DNA from: JAZKHE01 sp040385525
GTDB taxonomy: Bacteria > Bacteroidota > Bacteroidia > UBA4408
DNA length: 64,000 nucleotides
Assembly: GCA_040385525.1 (NCBI GenBank)
Contig: JAZKHE010000011.1
Coordinates: 268,080 to 332,079 of the forward strand
Direction of reading: 5' to 3'
The position numbers and the translations under genes are program-made. Below, one piece after another: positions 58,591 to 64,000 of the stretch. The notes under the pieces were generated by a model. That model did not search any database and was not told the DNA's origin. It worked only from the letters and a program-made list of their open reading frames with translations. How positions within the stretch are numbered: the first letter of the stretch is position 1; each line of letters starts with the position of its first letter.

Positions 58591-59844
58591 ATGTTAGCAG
58601 AAATAATAACCATTGGCGACGAAATTTTAATTGGTCAAATTGTAGATACCAACTCGGCTTGGTTAGCGCAACAACTCAATTTAATTGGCATTAAAGTAAA
58701 ACAAATTACTTCTGTTTCCGATAACGAAACACATATTTTAGAATCTTTACAGCAAGCCGAGCAAAGAGCCGATATAATTTTAATTACAGGCGGTTTAGGC
58801 CCAACTAAAGACGATATTACCAAACATACACTTTGCAAATACTTTAACACACATTTAGTTTTTAGCAACGAAGCTTATGCCGACGTAGAATATTTATTTT
58901 CCAAATTTGGTAGAACCGTTTCCGAAACCAATCGTAAACAGGCCGAAATTCCAGAATCTTGTACTTTAATTCATAATTATAATGGTACAGCACCTGGAAT
59001 GTGGTTTCAAAAAAACAACAAAGTATTTGTAAGCATGCCAGGCGTTCCATACGAAATGATGGAAATGGTTACAACATCGGTTTTACCAAAACTAAAAGAG
59101 CATTTTAAAACACCGTCTATATTTCATAAAACCATTTTAACGCAAGGTATTGGCGAAAGTATGCTTTCCGATTTAATCGAAGATTGGGAAAATTCTTTGC
59201 CTAATCATATAAAATTAGCTTACTTACCTTCGCCAGGCTTGGTGCGTATGCGTTTAAGTGCGTATGGCGGAAATATAAATACTTTAGAAAAAGAAGTTAA
59301 CCATCAAATAGATTTGTTGTTGCCATTAATAGAAAAATACGTTTATGGTTATAACGATGATGAGTTAGAAAAAGTTTTAGGAAGTATTTTAATCGAAAAT
59401 AATAGTACAGTAGCTTGCGCCGAAAGTTGTACGGGCGGATATCTTTCACATAAAATAACAAGTATTTCGGGCAGTTCGGCTTATTTTAAAGGATCAGTAA
59501 TTGCTTATAGCAATATAATAAAAGAAAAGGAGCTGTACGTTAGTTCACAAACTTTAAAAGAGTTTGGCGCAGTTAGTCAGCAAACAGCAGAGCAAATGGC
59601 AATGGGTGTTTTAAAAAAATACGATACCGATTTTGCCATTAGCACCACAGGTATTGCAGGTCCAAATGCCGATGGAACCGATAAACCAGTTGGTTTAGTT
59701 TGGATAGCAGTTGCATCTAAAGAAAAAGTTTTTTCTAAGCAATTTCAATTTGGCGATAATAGAGAAAGAAACATTCAACGCGCTACAATTGCAGCATTAG
59801 CAATGCTTCGTAAATTTATTCTAAAACAAGACATTGAGCGTTAG
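58591..59844 (+). CDS. cinA: CinA family protein (nicotinamide-nucleotide amidohydrolase / ADP-ribose pyrophosphatase)
   Basis: A 417-residue two-domain protein of full length. The N-terminal MoaB-like domain (about 1-170) shows AEIITIGDEILIGQIVDTNSAWLAQQL and ITGGLGPTKDDITKHTL; the C-terminal amidase (about 260-410) shows TVACAESCTGGYLSHKIT, SAYFKGSVIAYSN and STTGIAGPNADGTDKPVGLVW. It recycles NMN to nicotinate mononucleotide and may hydrolyse ADP-ribose in NAD repair. Cytosolic. The acetylation cassette follows after 3 bp in the same direction, but no functional link is obvious. Confidence 0.94.
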   Translation: MLAEIITIGDEILIGQIVDTNSAWLAQQLNLIGIKVKQITSVSDNETHILESLQQAEQRADIILITGGLGPTKDDITKHTLCKYFNTHLVFSNEAYADVEYLFSKFGRTVSETNRKQAEIPESCTLIHNYNGTAPGMWFQKNNKVFVSMPGVPYEMMEMVTTSVLPKLKEHFKTPSIFHKTILTQGIGESMLSDLIEDWENSLPNHIKLAYLPSPGLVRMRLSAYGGNINTLEKEVNHQIDLLLPLIEKYVYGYNDDELEKVLGSILIENNSTVACAESCTGGYLSHKITSISGSSAYFKGSVIAYSNIIKEKELYVSSQTLKEFGAVSQQTAEQMAMGVLKKYDTDFAISTTGIAGPNADGTDKPVGLVWIAVASKEKVFSKQFQFGDNRERNIQRATIAALAMLRKFILKQDIER

Positions 59845-59847
59845 TTA

Positions 59848-61230
59848 GTGAAAAAAAATACCTTTTATAAACCTTTTTTTCTTATTTTATTAAGCACAAT
59901 TGCTTTAATAGGATTGTCTTTTGTTCCTAATCAGATTTCTTTTTTTGGTTTCGAAATTAAAAAGATTGATTTTTTATCAGAAATAAAAACTAAAAAAGAA
60001 ACCACATTAATTGTAAAAAAAGAGAATGCGCAAGATTCTACGGATACAGATATAGAAAAATCAGTTTCTATCGAGCCTATATTGCTTGATTTTGTTGGTG
60101 ATACAGCTACGGGCTTAACGCGTTTTTTTGAACATTTAATGCGATTAAAAAAAGAAGTTCCAAAAATTAGAATTGCTTATTTTGGCGATTCTATGATTGA
60201 AGGCGATTTGCTCACTATGGATTTACGTTCTATTTTTCAAAAAAAATATGGAGGCGAAGGTGTTGGTATGGTTGCTATTACATCAAATACTGCGCCTTTT
60301 AGAATGACAATCAAACAAACTTTTTCAGAAAATTTTACAAATTATTCTTTGTTAGATACCAACGCTAACTCCAAAAGAGTTGGTATAACTGGTTTTTCGT
60401 CTGTGCCAGCTTTAAATGCTGATACATTAAATACTGATGATAATAGTTGGGTTTCGTTTTCGGCTTCTAACTTTTCTCGTTTAGATAAATTTAAAAAAGT
60501 AAAATTATTTTTCGGACCATCAAAAGCTAAAAACATTGTTAACCTTAAGTTTGGCGCAGAAACGAAACGCTTTTTGTTAGATGGTTTAAAGCCAGTAAAT
60601 GAACTATCAATTGATACAAAATCGGCAAAAAGTATTCAATCAAATTTTAGTTTTAAAGAAGCAGTTAGTTTATACGGAATGAGTTTTGAGTCGGATAGTG
60701 GCGTTTTTGTTGATAATTACGCTGTGCGTGGTAATTCGGGTTTAACGCTTACAAAAATTCCTCAATCGGTTTTATCAGGTTTTAATACATACTTAAATTA
60801 CGATTTAATTATTTTGCATTACGGATTAAACGCTACAAATCCTGCTGTTAAAAATTATGGTTGGTACGAAAAAGGTTTAGAAAATATGGTAAACCACATG
60901 AAACGTTCTTTTCCAAAATCAAGTTTTTTGCTCGTAAGCGTAAACGATAAAAGTTATAAAGAAAATGGAGAGTTTGTAACAGACCCAAGCGTTTTGCTAA
61001 TTGTTGAGGCTCAAAAAAGAGTAGCTCAAAAAACAAAAATTGCATTTTTTAATCTTTACGAAGCAATGGGTGGCTACAACTCAATGGTTAAATGGGCAAC
61101 AGCCGATACTGCTTTGGCCAATAAAGATTACACACATTTAAATAGAAGAGGAGCTGCAAAAGTTGCTTCAATGTTATACAAAGAATTAAACACAGGATTT
61201 GAAAATTATAAGAAAAAGCCACAGTTATAG
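59848..61230 (+). CDS. Membrane-anchored SGNH hydrolase-like protein
   Basis: A 460-residue protein with an N-terminal membrane segment (residues about 8-26, FFLILLSTIALIGLSFV) and a periplasmic SGNH/GDSL-like fold. Block I is IRIAYFGDSMIEGDLLT (Ser nucleophile, about residue 114); block III LIILHYGLNATNP; block V NKDYTHLNRRGA with the Asp-x2-His pair. Start is GTG 59848, 3 bp after cinA. Such proteins next to an MBOAT gene carry acetyl groups onto exopolysaccharide or peptidoglycan, as AlgJ/AlgX or PatB do. Its 3' end overlaps the next SGNH gene by 32 bp. Which polymer is acetylated is unknown. Confidence 0.85.
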   Translation: MKKNTFYKPFFLILLSTIALIGLSFVPNQISFFGFEIKKIDFLSEIKTKKETTLIVKKENAQDSTDTDIEKSVSIEPILLDFVGDTATGLTRFFEHLMRLKKEVPKIRIAYFGDSMIEGDLLTMDLRSIFQKKYGGEGVGMVAITSNTAPFRMTIKQTFSENFTNYSLLDTNANSKRVGITGFSSVPALNADTLNTDDNSWVSFSASNFSRLDKFKKVKLFFGPSKAKNIVNLKFGAETKRFLLDGLKPVNELSIDTKSAKSIQSNFSFKEAVSLYGMSFESDSGVFVDNYAVRGNSGLTLTKIPQSVLSGFNTYLNYDLIILHYGLNATNPAVKNYGWYEKGLENMVNHMKRSFPKSSFLLVSVNDKSYKENGEFVTDPSVLLIVEAQKRVAQKTKIAFFNLYEAMGGYNSMVKWATADTALANKDYTHLNRRGAAKVASMLYKELNTGFENYKKKPQL

Positions 61231-62458
61231 GCTAATAGCATTGTTAATGCTTTTTAGTTTTAAAATTACTTTGGCACAAAGTAGTTTTAACGATAGTATT
61301 GTTAAAATAAATTATCCTTTTTTAAAATTAGAAGCCAATAAAATTCAAAACGATTCTATTGCGCTAAAATCGTATTATGCTTCGCTAAATAAATTACAAA
61401 AAGATAGTCTTAAAGTTGTTTCCATTCTTCACATTGGCGATTCACACATTCAAGCCGATTTTTTTTCGGGTAAGCTACGTCAAAATTATCAGTTAAAGTA
61501 TGGTAATGCCGGTCGTGGCTTGGTAGTTCCTTATCGTTTGGCAAAAACCAACGAACCTTCATCATATCGTTTTAATGGCTCTAGCAATTTTAAAAGTAAA
61601 AAAATTGTTTCTAAAAAAGATTCTTTAAAAGTTGGAATAACAGGCGTTACAATCGAAGCGCAAGATTCACTCTCAATAATAAATTTCAAAACTTTTGATC
61701 AAGAAACTTTAAATTATTCTTTCAGTAAAATAACTATTCTGTCGCAGCCTTCGCCCAATCAAATGCAAGTTCAGTTGCTTGATAAAGATTTTTGCGAAAT
61801 TAAGAATATAGAATTTGAAAATAGAAATTCAACAAACATTTCAGTAATAAAATTAGAAAACTCAACCAACGAGTTTTATTTAAAATGTTACAATCCCGAT
61901 TCAGTAAAAAAAATGTTGTTTAAAGCACAAGGTTTTATTTTAGAAAACGATTCTGCCGGCGTGCTTTATCACGCAGTAGGTGTTAATGGTGCTGAGTTTC
62001 GTCATTATAACGATTCGCCGCTTTTCTACGAGCAATTGCCTTTGTTAAACCCTAGTTTAATTATTATTTCCTTAGGCACTAACGATGCTTACATGCCTAA
62101 ATTTGACACCTTAGCTTTTGTAAATAATATTCAAAGCATGATGTTATCTATTAAATCGCAATTACCCAATGCCAATTTTTTATTTACTACTCCTGGCGAT
62201 TCTTATCGAAAAAGAAAAGCTAAAAATATTAATATGAAAATTGCTCGTAATGTAATTATAAACTATTGTATGCAAAATGGTTATGCTTACTGGGATTTTT
62301 ACGAAATTATGGGAGGTTTTGGTTCTATTAATAAATGGTTTTTAAAAGGACTTACATCAAAAGATAAGTTGCATCTAACTCGTAAGGGATATGAGCTGCA
62401 AGGAGATATTTTATTTAAAGCATTACAAGATGGATTGGAGCGCTATTCAGCAAATTGA
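61199..62458 (+). CDS. Secreted SGNH hydrolase-like protein, second of a pair
   Basis: A 419-residue exported protein with a signal peptide (about residues 1-26, ...LFSFKITLAQ) and an SGNH fold parallel to its neighbour: block I VSILHIGDSHIQADFFSGKLRQ, block III LIIISLGTNDAYMPKFD, block V SKDKLHLTRKGYELQG. The start is TTG 61199, inside the upstream gene, with no in-frame ATG before the signal, so translational coupling is strong. The pair of SGNH proteins probably works with the MBOAT protein that overlaps its 3' end by 29 bp. Possibly one is the acetyltransferase and the other a binding or esterase partner; this is inference. Confidence 0.85.
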   Translation: MKIIRKSHSYRLIALLMLFSFKITLAQSSFNDSIVKINYPFLKLEANKIQNDSIALKSYYASLNKLQKDSLKVVSILHIGDSHIQADFFSGKLRQNYQLKYGNAGRGLVVPYRLAKTNEPSSYRFNGSSNFKSKKIVSKKDSLKVGITGVTIEAQDSLSIINFKTFDQETLNYSFSKITILSQPSPNQMQVQLLDKDFCEIKNIEFENRNSTNISVIKLENSTNEFYLKCYNPDSVKKMLFKAQGFILENDSAGVLYHAVGVNGAEFRHYNDSPLFYEQLPLLNPSLIIISLGTNDAYMPKFDTLAFVNNIQSMMLSIKSQLPNANFLFTTPGDSYRKRKAKNINMKIARNVIINYCMQNGYAYWDFYEIMGGFGSINKWFLKGLTSKDKLHLTRKGYELQGDILFKALQDGLERYSAN

Positions 62459-63914
62459 TTTAAATAAATTATTTCAACTATTTGTTTATAATAAGCAACA
62501 ACCATTATTATTTAATAGTGCTTTGTTTTTATTATTGTTTGTAGCGTTTCTTGCTGTATACCCATTTATTGCTAAACGAGTTGCCATTCGCACCTATTTC
62601 ATTGTTTTTTTTAGTATTTATTTTTACTACAAATCAAGCGGTTTTTATTTTTTATTAATGCTCTTTTCTACTGTAACCATTCATTACTGGAGCATTTTTA
62701 TGTACAAGCAGCTCAATAAATCGGCTCGTAAATTTAATTTAATAGCTACGCTAGTTTTTAATTTGGGCTTATTGATTTATTTTAAATACACCAATTTTTT
62801 TATAGATATTGCTAATAATTTCCTCACCAAACCACTTAGTTTTGCTCAAATATTTCTTCCTTTAGGTATTTCGTTTTACACGTTTGAGTTAATTAGTTAT
62901 ACGGTTGATGTTTATAAAAACAAAATAAAACCAGTTAAAAAACTCATCGATTTTTGCTTCTACGTTTCCTTCTTTCCACACCTTGTTGCTGGTCCAATTG
63001 TTAGGCCTAACGAGTTTTTACCTCAAATAAGAGCTAAACTAAATCTCACTAAAGAAGATATAGGATTGGCAGTTTTTTACATTATTTCTGGACTTTTCAA
63101 AAAAGCAGTTATTTCAGATTATATAAGTAGCAATTTTGTCGATCGTATTTTCGATAATCCCACCCTTTATTCAGGTGTCGAGAATTTATTGGGTGTTTAT
63201 GGTTATACACTTCAAATTTATTGCGATTTTTCTGGTTATTCCGATATGGCTATAGGTATAGCCTTGTTAATAGGATTTAAATTACCTAATAATTTTAACA
63301 CACCTTATATTGCATCAAATGTTACCGACTTTTGGCGACGTTGGCATATTTCATTGTCAACTTGGCTTAGAGATTATCTGTATATTCCTCTCGGTGGCAA
63401 TAGAGTAGGAGCAATACGTCAAAATTTTAATTTGTTTATTACCATGCTTTTGGGAGGACTTTGGCATGGCGCATCTTGGAAATTTATTTTCTGGGGAGCT
63501 ATGCACGGATTGGCTTTGGTTATGGAAAAGGCTTTTAATAAACTGATTAAGTTACCTAAAAGTAAAATCATTACTTTTCTATCTATTCTTTTAACCTTTC
63601 ATTTTGTTAGCTTTTGCTGGATATTTTTCCGTGCCAATAGCTTTCAATCCGCTTGGGAAATAGTGTTTCAGGTGATAAATAACTTAAATTTTAGTTTATT
63701 AATAGATGTAATTAAAGGTTATAAAGAAGTGTTTGTTTTAATTGGTATTGGTTATTTACTTCATTTTCTACCCACTATTGCCGAGCAAAAATTTAAAAAC
63801 ACAATAATAAAGTCAAATATCCTTCTTCAATCGCTCTATTTAGTATTAATTATTTGGTTAGTAATTCAGGCAAAATCCGCACAGGTTCAACCTTTCATCT
63901 ATTTTCAGTTTTAA
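62430..63914 (+). CDS. MBOAT-family O-acyltransferase (AlgI/DltB-like)
   Basis: A 494-residue polytopic membrane protein with about ten to twelve segments. The MBOAT marks are clear: FKYTNFFIDI, LPLGISFYTFELISYTVDVY, HLVAGPIVRPNEFLPQI, FSGYSDMAIGIALLIGFKLPNNFNTPYIASNVTDFWRRWHISLSTWLRDYLYIPLGGNR, and the catalytic His in LLGGLWHGASWKFIFWGAMHG. It would pass acetyl from a cytosolic donor across the membrane to the SGNH partners. ATG 62430 gives a clean start; the frame extends to 62391 within the upstream gene. Full length for AlgI-like proteins (around 470-520). Confidence 0.94.
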   Translation: MDWSAIQQIDLNKLFQLFVYNKQQPLLFNSALFLLLFVAFLAVYPFIAKRVAIRTYFIVFFSIYFYYKSSGFYFLLMLFSTVTIHYWSIFMYKQLNKSARKFNLIATLVFNLGLLIYFKYTNFFIDIANNFLTKPLSFAQIFLPLGISFYTFELISYTVDVYKNKIKPVKKLIDFCFYVSFFPHLVAGPIVRPNEFLPQIRAKLNLTKEDIGLAVFYIISGLFKKAVISDYISSNFVDRIFDNPTLYSGVENLLGVYGYTLQIYCDFSGYSDMAIGIALLIGFKLPNNFNTPYIASNVTDFWRRWHISLSTWLRDYLYIPLGGNRVGAIRQNFNLFITMLLGGLWHGASWKFIFWGAMHGLALVMEKAFNKLIKLPKSKIITFLSILLTFHFVSFCWIFFRANSFQSAWEIVFQVINNLNFSLLIDVIKGYKEVFVLIGIGYLLHFLPTIAEQKFKNTIIKSNILLQSLYLVLIIWLVIQAKSAQVQPFIYFQF

Positions 63915-63949
63915 TTTCTAAAATAATTCGAAAAAATATTAACATTTCC

Positions 63950-63980
63950 TTGTTTAATTAAAAGAGGTCATATATCTTTG
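63950..63980 (+). promoter_or_regulatory. Consensus promoter for a gene beyond the right edge
   Basis: TTG (63950-63952), 20-bp spacer, TATCTTTG (63973-63980): a complete Bacteroidota promoter. No gene start is visible in the last 20 bases, so what it drives lies outside the window; the following CGCTCCCTTAGAAAATGAGG is G/C-richer than its surroundings. Confidence 0.65.
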
Positions 63981-64000
63981 CGCTCCCTTAGAAAATGAGG

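Noticed and set aside
1..64000. Prophage, transposon or plasmid backbone
   Set aside because: No integrase, transposase, capsid, replication or conjugation gene and no tRNA-linked attachment site was seen.

Overview
The window is chromosomal DNA of a low-GC member of the Bacteroidota. The evidence is a PorV/PorU-type type IX secretion (T9SS) gene pair, two secreted proteins with T9SS-like C-terminal domains, a GLPGLI protein next to a large outer-membrane beta-barrel receptor, a DUF4197 protein, ribonuclease Y beside zapA, and several copies of the Bacteroidota -7 promoter box TAnnTTTG. Nothing marks it as plasmid or phage. I saw no tRNA, rRNA, CRISPR array, transposase or integrase, and no gene-free stretch longer than about 300 bases.

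Layout. (a) 1-13.4 kb, mostly + strand: the 3' part of upp, two small membrane or outer-membrane proteins, a HAD nucleotidase, a palindrome-rich intergenic repeat, a nitroreductase facing a conserved hypothetical gene, a beta-lactamase-family hydrolase, a RelE/ParE toxin-antitoxin pair with a perfect 20-bp palindrome in front, a double-length D-Ala-D-Ala-ligase-like gene, a PASTA protein, a T9SS cargo protein and an RluD-type pseudouridine synthase. (b) 13.5-20.7 kb, - strand: a patatin/POTRA/barrel (type Vd) protein, a BtuF-like binding protein coupled to a cystathionine beta-synthase, outer-membrane and secreted proteins, purS and pssA. (c) 20.8-26.9 kb, +: a PorV-family channel and a 1675-residue C25-peptidase (PorU-like) protein, 3 bp apart. 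(d) 26.9-30.8 kb, -: an orphan PAS histidine kinase, an unknown protein and an M23 peptidase. (e) 31.0-34.1 kb, +: a coiled-coil protein, zapA, a structured intergenic RNA candidate (possibly 6S RNA), rny and a Wzz-like protein. (f) 34.1-49.9 kb, -: a Wzx/Wzy-type O-antigen or surface polysaccharide locus. It holds a WbpM-type 4,6-dehydratase, Wzx, Wzy, glycosyltransferases, a methyltransferase, FdtA/FdtB-type amino-sugar enzymes, a WbpV/WbpK-type reductase, a WecA/WbpL-type initiating transferase and a WaaL-like ligase. A GxxExxY gene with repeat-like flanks lies inside it. (g) 49.9-58.4 kb: a SirB1-like protein and a uridine phosphorylase upstream of the polysaccharide locus, a universal-stress-protein pair, DUF4197, a lipoprotein, and the GLPGLI/receptor pair. 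(h) 58.6-63.9 kb, +: cinA followed by an overlapping cassette of two SGNH hydrolase-like proteins and an MBOAT acyltransferase, which looks like a polysaccharide O-acetylation module. A canonical promoter at the right edge serves a gene outside the window.

How the genes fit together. Region (f) with the Wzz-like gene of (e) is close to a full set for building, flipping, polymerising and ligating an O-antigen-like glycan. Region (h) could acetylate a cell-surface glycan. Region (c) is a candidate auxiliary secretion and sorting pair for cargo such as the 10.5-kb gene. The most unusual items are the fused double ATP-grasp ligase, the zapA-rny intergenic RNA structure, the palindromic intergenic element at 2.4-2.6 kb, and the signal-less BtuF-like protein coupled to cystathionine beta-synthase. 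I found no clearly new multi-gene defence or mobile system. Promoter, operator and RNA calls are by eye and were not tested by folding or database search.
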